Assembly (NCBI GenBank): GCA_947623305.1
Contig: CANQGQ010000012.1
Location: 19,639-83,638 of the forward strand
DNA length: 64,000 nucleotides
DNA from: an uncultured Alistipes sp.
GTDB lineage: Bacteria; Bacteroidota; Bacteroidia; Bacteroidales; Rikenellaceae
Direction of reading: 5' to 3'
Both the position numbers and the translations under genes were made by a program. The notes below the pieces were generated by a model. That model had not been told where the DNA came from. It worked only from the letters and a program-made list of their open reading frames with translations, and made no database searches. Below, one piece after another: positions 41,301 through 49,038 of this stretch. Position 1 is the stretch's first letter, and each line of letters starts with the position of its first letter.

Positions 41301-42097
41301 GTCAGCGTGGCCATCAAAGCGGTGGCCGCCGCATTGGAGATACCCAACGAAACGGCCAGCTTTGTATTGGCCGCCGTCAGCAGCTTTTTCATCTTGACAA
41401 CGGTAACCAGCCGAAAAGCGGAATCCTTGTTCAGGGTATTCATGACTTGCTGCAGCCCCATAGTGACGGCCATGACGCTCTGCACACGGGTTTGTATCTT
41501 TATCAGATCCTCGTTTTCCGAGGCGAAAATCCCCATGACACCGGTGGCGGTCGTGAACAGACCGGACAAGCCGTTCACACCGCTCATCACTCCCTGCAAG
41601 GCTGCATCATCATTGGCGAGAATATTCGTTTGGGTACGCAGATCACCGATGGTATCGGCTAATACGGCGGCTTTATCGGCCATCTCCGCATACTCTTTGG
41701 TGTTCTGTTTGCCCTCCAAACGCAGGCGAGCCATCGCATCCTGCATCTCCCGGAGCTGCATCGAAAGACGTTTGGTGGAAACGGATGCCTTGTCATGCTC
41801 CGCCTCAAGGGAGGAGAGAATGTTCTTGTCCTCCTGCAGGGCTTTGGTACAGGCATCTATCTCCGCACGCATCTCCAGCTGCGCCTTTCCGGGTGCAAGG
41901 TTGTCGTATTGCTTCTTTAAATCCTTGAGACAGGATTCAACATACTTGATCTGCTCTTTTTGGGCGGCAATACGGTCTGTGATGCTTTTAGACACCTGCT
42001 CGGCCTTATCTCCCAGCGTTTCGGCGGACTTGCCCGCCTTGTCAATGCCGGGAGAGAGCTTGTCTCTCATTATGAATTCTATCTCAACGGGTTTCAT
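38369..42097 (-). CDS. Tail tape measure protein
   Basis: 1242 residues. Long coiled-coil stretches occupy residues 20-200 and 470-700. Hydrophobic segments lie near residues 230-280 (NAAATALMATLTLGLSAVITGLIVL) and a Gly/Ala-rich segment near 800-850 (GGAASDAAGELANMF...GGLIGGIGAAIGEA). It sets tail length and is ejected with DNA. Its length suggests a long non-contractile tail. It overlaps the frameshift reading frame upstream by 4 nt. Confidence 0.88.
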   Translation of the reverse strand: MKPVEIEFIMRDKLSPGIDKAGKSAETLGDKAEQVSKSITDRIAAQKEQIKYVESCLKDLKKQYDNLAPGKAQLEMRAEIDACTKALQEDKNILSSLEAEHDKASVSTKRLSMQLREMQDAMARLRLEGKQNTKEYAEMADKAAVLADTIGDLRTQTNILANDDAALQGVMSGVNGLSGLFTTATGVMGIFASENEDLIKIQTRVQSVMAVTMGLQQVMNTLNKDSAFRLVTVVKMKKLLTAANTKLAVSLGISNAAATALMATLTLGLSAVITGLIVLWDKYSDAQEKAAEKAKERVKIESDGRAQMIKTRFEIENTTKSLKDFTGSKEQEKAKVEELNRKYGESFGYYNTVAEWYDVLIQKSDDYIQMLFLQAKAQSLVNKAVEADEKVNEVKVTPESDVEGSMGWFSKMGLRMAQAESYGQFDAEALIEKHNKEAKAAAIKAAEEQRDAYLDEAKKLQEEYAELGKKSGIGGFVDPNKNNKDPKQPAKIVNNLAELELKARQKIEDQRIALTKEGYERERAEALLNFEREKDRITGEEQQRIELYNKLKAAGEKVTPEQLANISAQAATQRIQAAQIYDATVADIDSRENRDATEKKKKQQETLQELLSKYRDFEAQRAAIKKQGDDDIAQLESQRTAENSDEIDRAIAVAKEQVTKGIQSINDAEAEEASKDNDFLKKLFGDYSSMSFDSLQKLISQAKQLRAYLSGNGDTKGITFISPEQLKNIEKSPEKLEKLKKALDKLLDSDKGGNNKWESIFKTFEKGFAELKGAKGAKELSGAIGTIGGAASDAAGELANMFDQMGDTQTADALSGMQQVMGAVSNIGQGFAKGGLIGGIGAAIGEAANFITSAFAAEARHKEALKEIEKAKLDFQRQYNLLLLEQNLLLEKAENIFGERQVAKAANAIEVYRDALSQFKDELSGEAPTMSWMERMTGDFAGTYRKRLENYQKGFGGLNDAQIVTGHKKTGLFGWGKGKDVYSGILDVYPELIKANGELDTEMLQVILDTRKMSDETRNYLENLIDLKDAMDEAEQALEDYLQETFGSLGPGMLDSITSAIKGGGTALENFADQAVSVFEDLGEQIAYSLFFADKFDDLQKQLKEVYGSGKSEEQIANDAMRLVDDFYNNIGSNVDAAQSWMESWKDKAAAMGFDLWKEDTTTQSGKAGAFQSLSQDQGTKLEGLMTSLQMHDASIDENVENISEGLGGAIDTINKIKENTDSLPKIYDEIVEIKRDGLKMK

Positions 42098-42349
42098 TGT
42101 TCTTTCAATCGTGATTGGAAAAATCCGGAAAGGCTTTTAGGTTTCCCTTTACCGCCTTTGCTTCCGGTTCGGTTGTTATCATTCTCTTTCTCGTAATGTG
42201 GCGCATCGGCGAGCATCATCCGGAGCGTTTGGTAATTGACACCCCAAAGGATGTATTTCACGCTCCAGCCGGTGGCCGCCGCTATCTGCCACACGATACC
42301 AAAGGGGCTATGGGATCCGACATATTTCGTTCTTAACTCCCCTTTCTTT
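42094..42349 (-). CDS. Frameshift extension of the tail assembly chaperone (gpGT-like)
   Basis: This frame is open from the A6 run of the preceding gene (plus strand 42347-42352) to a stop overlapping the tape measure start as ATGA. It lies in the -1 frame relative to the upstream chaperone gene. It has no ATG; a GTG at 42294 gives 66 residues (WQIAAATGWSVKYILWGVNYQTL...). Chaperone pairs made by -1 frameshifting just before the tape measure are nearly universal in long-tailed phages. A ribosomal slip at AAAAAAG would fuse about 85 residues to the upstream protein. Confidence 0.6.
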
Positions 42350-42812
42350 TTTGGCTCTCTCTCGGTTTCAGGGGATTGGATATCTGAACCGATTCGATAA
42401 TACGCATAAAAGACTTTGTACCCAGCAGGGTGATAAAACGCTGGTTAGCACCCTGCAGGTATTTGTCAGGAACGAACCATCTCAGCAGCCATGCGACAAT
42501 GCCGGAAAACAATAGTCCGGAGATCGCTCCACGGCAGATTGTCAGGGCTACCATCTTGGAAACACGTTTGCCATGAATGGCAAGGAATGCCATCTCCTCA
42601 TGCTTGTTGAACTGCTCCATCTCCTCGTAAGTAATACCCAGCTGCAGGTATAACTTTGCGATCCGGATCTGACTCCCCAAACAGGGACGTTTCATGGTCA
42701 CCCTGATTGATACCGGTTTCTTTCTAAATGGTATCTTAAACCGTAAAAAAGGCAGGGAAACCCCCACGTCAAGCAGAGCCTCCGCTGCCTCTATTTCCAC
42801 GTTCTTTTTCAT
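42333..42812 (-). CDS. Tail assembly chaperone, short form (gpG-like)
   Basis: 159 residues. It lies between tail tube and tape measure and ends with an A6 slippery run (KRKGS then stop). Position is the main evidence; sequence is not distinctive (KKNVEIEAAEALLDVGVSL...). It contains one moderately hydrophobic segment (AISGLLFSGIVAWLLRW), so a small membrane protein is an alternative. Confidence 0.5.
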   Translation of the reverse strand: MKKNVEIEAAEALLDVGVSLPFLRFKIPFRKKPVSIRVTMKRPCLGSQIRIAKLYLQLGITYEEMEQFNKHEEMAFLAIHGKRVSKMVALTICRGAISGLLFSGIVAWLLRWFVPDKYLQGANQRFITLLGTKSFMRIIESVQISNPLKPRESQKRKGS

Positions 42813-42815
42813 GGG

Positions 42816-43553
42816 TTACGCATTTCCAGCCGCCTGACTCAACGTGAGGGTAGCCTTTTGGGTATTATCAGCCGCAAGGATAAACTCTACCGATCCGTTT
42901 CTCGCAGCACCGGTATTGGCATCCGCCGTGATGGTGATCCTGCCGTTCACAACCTCAAGATTGAAACCGGAGGGAACCTTTCCCACGGAAAACGCTCCGG
43001 AGGCTTCAATATCCACCGTTTTACTTTCTCCACCTTTGGCGAATGACAAAGAGGTGGGCGTTACGGAGATAAACGGAACCGTATCATCAAAGCTGAAAGG
43101 AGAGCCGCCATCCAGCGGGTTCAACATTTCCATTTCACACTCGATACCCAGCGGATCATCACCGCCAATCTTACCACGTACAACACCGTCCAGCGTCATA
43201 CGCTTGACCTCGATAGTCTGGCCGGTTCCGCAAAGGATTTTCAATGCACCCTCTAACGAAACGGATTCCGAGGGAGCCTCCCATTTTGTACCGTTCACCG
43301 TTCCGCCCATCACATCCTTACAGTTCTGAGGAACAAGTTCGATCAGGGTAAACTTTAACAGGTTGGTGGCATCCTTTTTCTTTATTTTCTTGACCGGAGC
43401 ATTACGAACCTGTGCGGCAAAGAGCTTGATATATTCAGCGGCATCACCGCCCCAATCAATACCGTCATCAGAAACATTGCCGATCTTTTTACCATTGAAA
43501 TAAATGGCATCAAGGAGCATCATGTATCCGTCATTCACATATACTTTTGACAT
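42816..43553 (-). CDS. Major tail tube protein with C-terminal BACON domain
   Basis: 245 residues. Residues 1-155 (SKVYVNDGYMMLLDAIYFNGKKIGNVS...) fit a tail tube subunit, with a beta-rich pattern and correct location before the chaperone and tape measure. Residues about 160-242 (ISVTPTSLSFAKGGESKTVDIEASGAFSV...ITADANTGAARNGSVEFILAADNTQKATLTLSQ) show the BACON domain pattern. The tube would carry about one BACON module per subunit on its outside. BACON domains are linked to carbohydrate or mucin binding in Bacteroidota. Confidence 0.72.
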   Translation of the reverse strand: MSKVYVNDGYMMLLDAIYFNGKKIGNVSDDGIDWGGDAAEYIKLFAAQVRNAPVKKIKKKDATNLLKFTLIELVPQNCKDVMGGTVNGTKWEAPSESVSLEGALKILCGTGQTIEVKRMTLDGVVRGKIGGDDPLGIECEMEMLNPLDGGSPFSFDDTVPFISVTPTSLSFAKGGESKTVDIEASGAFSVGKVPSGFNLEVVNGRITITADANTGAARNGSVEFILAADNTQKATLTLSQAAGNA

Positions 43554-43559
43554 CGTTCT

Positions 43560-44207
43560 CTATTTTATAAAGGTTAATATTCTGTTTTTTAGTTTCTTTA
43601 GTGGAGAGGTAAGCAACAAACCGCCCACAAATCCGACTAAAAGCCATTTATACCATGTAGCGGGAGGTTTTTCCTTAATGCTTTGGGCGGCATCGCTCTC
43701 CGCCTTGTAGATTTCATCACTCCGGCTGCTCGTCTGTTCCATCCGGGAAATAACCCGCTTTAAACTATCCACCTCGCTGCGCTGTCGGAACACCTCACGC
43801 TCGTAAAAAAGACATTGCCGTGCGATAGAGTCACATTTACCAATAACCGTTATATTATCGCCATGCCTTTGTACGCTTACCGATGCCTGACCGTCTTTGG
43901 CCGTGTAGCCAGCACCGTCCGGCAAGTTAAGGAGGTTCTGTATCGGAACATCCACTTTCGCCTCCGACTCCGGGATCCCCTCCTGTGTCAGGGCGGTTAT
44001 CGTCTGTCCCTGCAGTAGTTCCCCCGTCCTCTGAGCCGTCACGTCTGACTGCTCTCCGGTTGCTCCGGTGGTGGTTCCGCTTTTCGTCTGTTCCGTCAGT
44101 GTGTGTGACTGCCGGTTCTTGGTTAATTTCGCCGTGGCACACCCCGTCAGGATGAACACGGCTATGATTAGCACGAGGGTTGCCCCTCGGATTAGGTTTC
44201 TCATCAT
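43560..44207 (-). CDS. Spanin-like lipoprotein with C-terminal membrane anchor
   Basis: 215 residues. The lipoprotein signal ends at lipobox ILTGC (C23). A polar linker and a coiled coil (ECDSIARQ-region to MEQTSSRSDE) follow, then a C-terminal transmembrane helix (YKWLLVGFVGGLLLTSP) and basic tail. An outer-membrane lipid anchor plus an inner-membrane helix in one chain is the topology of unimolecular spanins, which fuse the two membranes at lysis. It is adjacent to the endolysin and overlaps the membrane/coiled-coil gene. Confidence 0.6.
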   Translation of the reverse strand: MMRNLIRGATLVLIIAVFILTGCATAKLTKNRQSHTLTEQTKSGTTTGATGEQSDVTAQRTGELLQGQTITALTQEGIPESEAKVDVPIQNLLNLPDGAGYTAKDGQASVSVQRHGDNITVIGKCDSIARQCLFYEREVFRQRSEVDSLKRVISRMEQTSSRSDEIYKAESDAAQSIKEKPPATWYKWLLVGFVGGLLLTSPLKKLKNRILTFIK

Positions 44208-44496
44208 TTCCTGTTTGTTTATTGATTACTTTTCTTAATCTCTCCACCTCTTTGGTCAGGCGGGAGAGTTTTTGGATCATCTCCTCCTGATTCGCTTTCA
44301 GGTCGGCATTCTCCCTGCGGAGCTTGATATTCTCATCCAATATCTTCCGGTTCTCATCACTGAGCATATTGATGGACGCCTGAAGCTGGGATAACATATC
44401 ATTGTTCTGCTTTCTACGGCCAACAAACCACGTGAAGATGCTACCGATAAAACCACCCGGCAGGGCGAACGTTAAAAAGTCCATCAGACCGTCCAT
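43927..44496 (-). CDS. Membrane/coiled-coil lysis-cassette protein, 3' part overlapping the spanin gene
   Basis: 189 residues. An N-terminal transmembrane segment (FLTFALPGGFIGSIFTWFVG) is followed by a coiled coil (ASINMLSDENRKILDENIKLRRENADLKANQEEM). This is Rz-like topology, or a pinholin-like protein. From residue 97 the frame overlaps the lipoprotein gene by 281 nt in another frame and becomes Gly/Asp/Pro-rich. That tail may be a true overlapping frame as in Rz/Rz1, or an open shadow with the functional protein being the first part. Confidence 0.55.
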   Translation of the reverse strand: MDGLMDFLTFALPGGFIGSIFTWFVGRRKQNNDMLSQLQASINMLSDENRKILDENIKLRRENADLKANQEEMIQKLSRLTKEVERLRKVINKQTGNDEKPNPRGNPRANHSRVHPDGVCHGEINQEPAVTHTDGTDEKRNHHRSNRRAVRRDGSEDGGTTAGTDDNRPDTGGDPGVGGESGCSDTEPP

Positions 44497-44508
44497 CTCT
44501 TTGCTTTG

Positions 44509-44973
44509 TTATTGATTAATGCCTATGTTCCTGAGCCATGCCTGAACGTCAAATGACGGACACGCTTTGGCCGCAATCTCGTTATGACCGATGATTCTCA
44601 CCCGTGGGAAACGGCGGTGGAAGTCTTTCACGTAATCCTCCAACGCTTTTAGTTGGCCGGGAGTACGGGTATCTTTGGGAGTCTTGCCGTCAGCGGCCAC
44701 GCCGCCAACGTACACAATGTGCCGGGAAATGGTATTGTACCCTTTTGCTCCATTGGTAACCTCCCACGTATCCACCCGTGCGTCCTCGTTGTTCCGGGCC
44801 AATCGCTCCACCGTTCCGTCAAGGTGAAACATATCGGTATATCCTACCTGTTTCCAGCCACGGCCACCCTTGCTTACCGGGTTCGTGTGCCATGCTCTGA
44901 TATCGTTACTCGTTACCTTACGGCCTTGAGGCGTGGCGGTACAGTGGATTACCAAATATTTCAATTCTGCCAT
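44509..44973 (-). CDS. N-acetylmuramoyl-L-alanine amidase (T7 lysozyme-like endolysin)
   Basis: 154 residues, the size of T7 lysozyme. Zinc ligands fit H10 (VIHCTATP), H130 and C138 in IIGHNEIAAKACPSFDV, with K136 matching the catalytic lysine. ARNNEDARVDTWEVTNGAKGYN is the substrate loop region. There is no signal peptide, so it needs a holin. It cleaves the peptide stem from peptidoglycan at lysis. It lies 12 nt upstream of the membrane protein gene of the lysis cassette. Confidence 0.9.
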   Translation of the reverse strand: MAELKYLVIHCTATPQGRKVTSNDIRAWHTNPVSKGGRGWKQVGYTDMFHLDGTVERLARNNEDARVDTWEVTNGAKGYNTISRHIVYVGGVAADGKTPKDTRTPGQLKALEDYVKDFHRRFPRVRIIGHNEIAAKACPSFDVQAWLRNIGINQ

Positions 44974-44977
44974 AACC

Positions 44978-45889
44978 TTATCCTGCCACAGGGGTTCCCT
45001 GTACTAAAGCGATTACACCTTTTTTATCCTCCCGCATGATACGACCACCGGCACGTACAAGGAATGAATAAATATCACCGTAATAGGTTGCGTCACCCTC
45101 GTTCTCGAACGCTTTCACCTCACCCAGCGCACGGCAGACACTTTGCTCGTGCCATGCAAGTCCGGCGGCGAGATCGGTAGCTGCACCGGCAATACCCCAT
45201 GCTTTAGGAGCTTTGGCCGCAGTATAAAGGGCAACCCTGCTGCGCATCATGATATTAAAGCTGAACAGCTTACCGAGGATACCGTTCTGCGCATCAGCAG
45301 AAGCGAGGAACGCCGTGTTCTCGTTCTCCGTCAGGCTGTTCAACAGCTGGGAGTACATCTGTGCATCCAGCAACAAATAACGCCCCTCCTGTGGAATATC
45401 ATCGTTATTGAACTTGGTCATCAAGGCCAGCACGTCCGCCTTACAGATACCCTTACGTTTGCCGGTAGCCTTATCCGTGTAAGCGTCAACCTCCGCACCG
45501 GTAGTTTCAACGCACCCGGCAGCGGCAGGACTCCAGTTGAAAACGAAATCGAGTGCCACGTCATCCTGCAGCTTGAGTTTATCCTGACGCAGGACGGACT
45601 CCCGTTTATCATAGCTGAGTTCCACCGTATCAGCATTAGGGATAAGTACCGGATCCGTGGTGTATTCATCCAGCGGGAACGTCACATCGATATCCGTTCT
45701 TTTGGTTACCGTAGCCGGGAGGTCGGTTCGGTTCTTCTTGGTTCCGGACGCAGCACCGGCATTCGGGATGTGAACAATCTTGCCGTTGTTCACGTACTCA
45801 TCGGCGTTGAACGCCTTGCTCAGGAAGCTATTGGAGGCAAATAAACCCTCCACGATAGCCGCCATCCAAATTTCTTTCTGAATTGCCAT
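44978..45889 (-). CDS. Major capsid protein (HK97-fold)
   Basis: 303 residues. Order (protease/scaffold then this gene) and the sequence pattern support major capsid: DVTFPLDEYTTDPVLIPNADTVELSYDKRESVLRQ forms the E-loop/spine region, and a C-terminal SFLVRAGGRIMREDKKGVIAL strand follows. It would form the icosahedral head shell. Confidence 0.8.
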   Translation of the reverse strand: MAIQKEIWMAAIVEGLFASNSFLSKAFNADEYVNNGKIVHIPNAGAASGTKKNRTDLPATVTKRTDIDVTFPLDEYTTDPVLIPNADTVELSYDKRESVLRQDKLKLQDDVALDFVFNWSPAAAGCVETTGAEVDAYTDKATGKRKGICKADVLALMTKFNNDDIPQEGRYLLLDAQMYSQLLNSLTENENTAFLASADAQNGILGKLFSFNIMMRSRVALYTAAKAPKAWGIAGAATDLAAGLAWHEQSVCRALGEVKAFENEGDATYYGDIYSFLVRAGGRIMREDKKGVIALVQGTPVAG

Positions 45890-45916
45890 TTCTATTCTTG
45901 CTTTAATGGTTAATAA

Positions 45917-46903
45917 TTACAGATTCGGTTCGATACCGAAACGCTCTTTAAACTTGGACTTATACAAGTCCGGAGCAGCATCTTTCAGCTCAACGAGCTT
46001 ACCGGCTTTATCCAGCTCATCCCATGATTTGTCTTTCCAATCACCGAGTGTCACACCGGATCCTTTATCCGTGTTGATTTGACCGGCCACGTTTGCACGA
46101 CACGGGATAGCTGCCAGCATAGCCTTTGTTCCCTCGAAATCCTTATCGAAAAGGTTCAGCAGGTTCTCACGGCCTTTCGCATCATAGCGTCCGTCTTTAA
46201 TGGCCGCATCGGTCAGGGAAATCGCCTCCCGCTTCTGGGATTCCTTTTTGGCCTCGTTCATTTTATCCACTGCGGCGGCCAGCGTCTTGTTTTCTTTTTC
46301 CAAGCGGTCGGCATTGGCAATGATTCCCTGAATGGCGGTTACGATTTCCGCCTCGCTTGCAGAGTCCTGCAGCTTCAATACTCCTGTAAGTACGCTCATT
46401 TTTAATTGTTTTTTGGGGTTATTACTGTGATCTATCAACCGGATAAGATTACCCTTATCATTCAGGTCGATAATCTGTTTGCTCTCTCTGTCATAGAATA
46501 CCAGCGCATTGTGATTGGCTCCGATTGTAACGACACTGCCCTCCCGAACCGTCCATCTCGTAACGGTAGGGAGTGTTTGTCCGGGGAGCATCAGGTCATA
46601 GGCATCGCTTTTCTCCTCCGGAGGCCACGCACCGATAGAGGCCATACGGATAAAGTCATTCTCAACTTTACGCTTTACCTCTGCGGCACGGGCATCTCCC
46701 TCATCGAACACGGCATCGGCTAAAATCTTACCTCCCTCAACACGTATATTTTCCCACCGGCCAATCGGCAGGGAGTAATCATCGTGATTCAGAAGCATCA
46801 CGGGATTCTTTTTAAACTCCTCCAAATTGGCTCCGCTGGTGAGCATCCTAAAACCGTAGGTGTTCACCGACTCATCATGTAATACAAAGGTTAATTTGCC
46901 CAT
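45917..46903 (-). CDS. Prohead protease fused to scaffold (Mu gpI-like)
   Basis: 328 residues from MGKLTFVLHDESVN; an in-frame TTG eight codons earlier overlaps the promoter and was rejected. The N-terminal domain (about 1-150) has LLNHDDYSLPIGRWENI with the catalytic-type His and MASIGAWPPEE with the Ser. The C-terminal half is a charged coiled coil (ADRLEKENKTLAAAVDKMNEAKK), typical of scaffold. It is the first gene of the leftward late operon. Confidence 0.8.
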   Translation of the reverse strand: MGKLTFVLHDESVNTYGFRMLTSGANLEEFKKNPVMLLNHDDYSLPIGRWENIRVEGGKILADAVFDEGDARAAEVKRKVENDFIRMASIGAWPPEEKSDAYDLMLPGQTLPTVTRWTVREGSVVTIGANHNALVFYDRESKQIIDLNDKGNLIRLIDHSNNPKKQLKMSVLTGVLKLQDSASEAEIVTAIQGIIANADRLEKENKTLAAAVDKMNEAKKESQKREAISLTDAAIKDGRYDAKGRENLLNLFDKDFEGTKAMLAAIPCRANVAGQINTDKGSGVTLGDWKDKSWDELDKAGKLVELKDAAPDLYKSKFKERFGIEPNL

Positions 46904-46924
46904 TTCGCTCGTTTGATTTTGTGA

Positions 46925-46956
46925 CAAAATTCAGGGTAAAAAACGGGCTGTACAAA
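46925..46956 (-). promoter_or_regulatory. Late promoter, leftward (head-tail operon)
   Basis: Minus strand TTTG (46956-46953), a 20-nt spacer and GAATTTTG (46932-46925). The first base of the -7 box deviates from TAnnTTTG, as might be expected for an activator-dependent promoter. Two direct repeats lie just upstream. Confidence 0.55.
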
Positions 46957-46970
46957 TCGGCCTGTAACCG

Positions 46971-47004
46971 TTTCAACTTAAACCGCAGCCATTTCAGTTT
47001 AAAC
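46971..47004. promoter_or_regulatory. Direct repeats between divergent late promoters
   Basis: TTTCAACTTAAAC (46971-46983) and TTTCAGTTTAAAC (46992-47004) are 21 bp apart, two helical turns. They lie 15-48 bp upstream of the leftward -33 box and about 45 bp upstream of the rightward -7 box. This is the placement expected of an activator site serving both operons (a Mor/C-like function). The binding protein is unknown. Confidence 0.5.
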
Positions 47005-47047
47005 GTAAACCATTACAAACCAATTATTTTCACTCACCGCAAGGCTT

Positions 47048-47055
47048 TACCTTTG
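47048..47055 (+). promoter_or_regulatory. Late promoter -7 box, rightward (packaging operon)
   Basis: TACCTTTG matches TAnnTTTG, 20 nt before the small terminase gene. No good -33 TTTG precedes it, again compatible with activator dependence. Confidence 0.5.
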
Positions 47056-47075
47056 GGCTATAAAATGATACAATT

Positions 47076-47528
47076 ATGGCGGAAGAACTGAAAGCAAATC
47101 AACGGAAAGAATGGGCGAAATTGATGTATCTCAAAGAGAACATCACCCAGCAGGAAATTGCCGACCGGGTAGGTGTTTCCCGTGTCACGGTGAACAAATG
47201 GGTTAAGGAATGGGAGGGTTTAAAGCTCAACCTCCTGCAGACACGGGAGGAACGGATCAGCTCCACGCTCACGCAGCTGGATGAACTCGACCGCTCCATC
47301 GCAGGCAAAGAGGAGGGGAAACGGTATCCCTCAGCGGCGGAGGCCGATATACGGCGCAAACTGACGGCTGACCTTGAGGCATTGGAACAGGACGCCTCCA
47401 TCAGGGATATATACAACGTGTCCCGTGGGCTGCTCGATTGGCTCCGACAGCAGGATCTCGAAAGGGCAAAGGAGTTGAGTGATTATTTCGATGCGTACAT
47501 AAAGGAGAAAATGAAATGGGTAAAATAG
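47076..47528 (+). CDS. Mu-like small terminase subunit (DUF1804-like)
   Basis: 150 residues. The N-terminal helix-turn-helix NITQQEIADRVGVSRVTVNKWVKEW is followed by a long helical region (SSTLTQLDELDRSIAGKE...RRKLTADLEALEQ). It should recognise phage DNA for packaging. It overlaps the large terminase by 13 nt. Confidence 0.78.
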   Translation: MAEELKANQRKEWAKLMYLKENITQQEIADRVGVSRVTVNKWVKEWEGLKLNLLQTREERISSTLTQLDELDRSIAGKEEGKRYPSAAEADIRRKLTADLEALEQDASIRDIYNVSRGLLDWLRQQDLERAKELSDYFDAYIKEKMKWVK

Positions 47529-49036
47529 ATGATATTCAGGCATACAAGGAGTGGACTGAATACCACCGTTCACTCAAAAGGGACAAAGCCGCCGACAACC
47601 TCTCGCCGGTGGAACGAAAAAAGAAGCTGGAAAAGCTGGAGGCGAACGTCATCGAATGGATCCTGTTCTTTTTCTCGGAGTTCGCAAAGTACCCCTTTAC
47701 CAAGTTCCACAAAAAGGCAATCAAACGCATCACCACGAATATGGAATGGTACGAGGTTCTCTCGTGGTCACGTGAGCTGGCAAAATCCACCATCGTGTTC
47801 ATGTGTATGATGTACCTCGTGCTGACCGGGAAGAAAAGGAACGTGCTGCTTATATCAAACAGTCACGAGAACGCAGTCCGACTATTAGAACCGTACAAAA
47901 AAGCCTTTGAGAGCAATTCCATGTTAAAGGCGTATTACGGCGACTTGAGGGAGTTCGGGAGCTGGACGGCAGATGAATTCACTCTCACTACCGGGGCAAC
48001 ATTCCGGGCTATCGGTGCGCTGGAGTCACCTCGTGGAACAAGAAAGGACGCTGTTCGTCCGGACACGGCTCTCGTGGATGACTTCGATACGGATGCGGAC
48101 TGCAGGAACCCGGACATCCTGAAAAAGAAATGGGAATGGTTCGAGGAGGCTCTGTTTCCAACCCGATCCATCAGCGAGGATTTGCTGGTGATATTCTGCG
48201 GAAACCTGATCGCTCTTGACTGCTGCGTGAAACGTGCCGGTGATAAAGCTGACCATTGGGATATCGTGAACATCCGGGACAAGGATGGCAAATCCAGCTG
48301 GCCGGAAAAGAACACGGAGGAACGCATTAACCGTATCCAGTCCAAAATCAGCACAAAGGCGTTCCAGCAAGAATACATGAACAACCCGCTCTCCGAGGGT
48401 GACACGTTCAAAGAAATGGTATGGGGCAAATGCCCGCCGCTCTCAAAGCTGCAGTTTGCCGTTGTTTACGGGGATCCGGCTCCGTCCAACTCAAAGAACA
48501 AGGCCACCTCTTTCAAAGCCTGTTTCCTTATCGGGTATTATGACGGTCGATTCTATGTTTATACCGGTTATCTTGACCACGTGGTAAACGAGGAGTACGT
48601 GAACTGGTATTATTATCTCCGGGATTACGTGGGACAAAAAACGCAGGTATATAATTACATCGAAAATAACAAACTGCAGGATCCTTTCTACGAACAGGTG
48701 TTCGTTCCGCTATTTAGCGAGAAAGGAAAACAACTCGGATTTATCGGGATCATACCGGATACCCGGAAGAAACCGGAAAAGTTTGACCGTATCGAGGGAA
48801 ACCTTGAGCCGATCAACCGGCGAGGACAACTCATCCTCAACATTGACGAAAAGGATAATCCGCACATGAAAAGGCTGGAGGAGCAGTTCCTGCTCATCAA
48901 CCGAGCTATGAAATCACCCGCTGACGGCGTGGACTGCATCGAGGGTGGCGTGTGGATCATCAACCAAAAGATAAGCACGCTCTCGGCTGGATCCTACACC
49001 GTGGGCGCACGTGTAACCAATAAAAAGAGATTTTAA
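47516..49036 (+). CDS. Terminase large subunit (Mu gp28-like)
   Basis: 506 residues. The ATPase part has a Walker A variant SRELAKST near residue 87 and Walker B TALVDDFD near 186. The RNase H-like nuclease part has the acidic motif VVYGDPAPS near 318 and a late DGVDCIEGG. It drives headful packaging and cuts flanking host DNA, as Mu genomes are packaged from integrated copies. Confidence 0.9.
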   Translation: MGKIDDIQAYKEWTEYHRSLKRDKAADNLSPVERKKKLEKLEANVIEWILFFFSEFAKYPFTKFHKKAIKRITTNMEWYEVLSWSRELAKSTIVFMCMMYLVLTGKKRNVLLISNSHENAVRLLEPYKKAFESNSMLKAYYGDLREFGSWTADEFTLTTGATFRAIGALESPRGTRKDAVRPDTALVDDFDTDADCRNPDILKKKWEWFEEALFPTRSISEDLLVIFCGNLIALDCCVKRAGDKADHWDIVNIRDKDGKSSWPEKNTEERINRIQSKISTKAFQQEYMNNPLSEGDTFKEMVWGKCPPLSKLQFAVVYGDPAPSNSKNKATSFKACFLIGYYDGRFYVYTGYLDHVVNEEYVNWYYYLRDYVGQKTQVYNYIENNKLQDPFYEQVFVPLFSEKGKQLGFIGIIPDTRKKPEKFDRIEGNLEPINRRGQLILNIDEKDNPHMKRLEEQFLLINRAMKSPADGVDCIEGGVWIINQKISTLSAGSYTVGARVTNKKRF

Positions 49037-49038
49037 TC

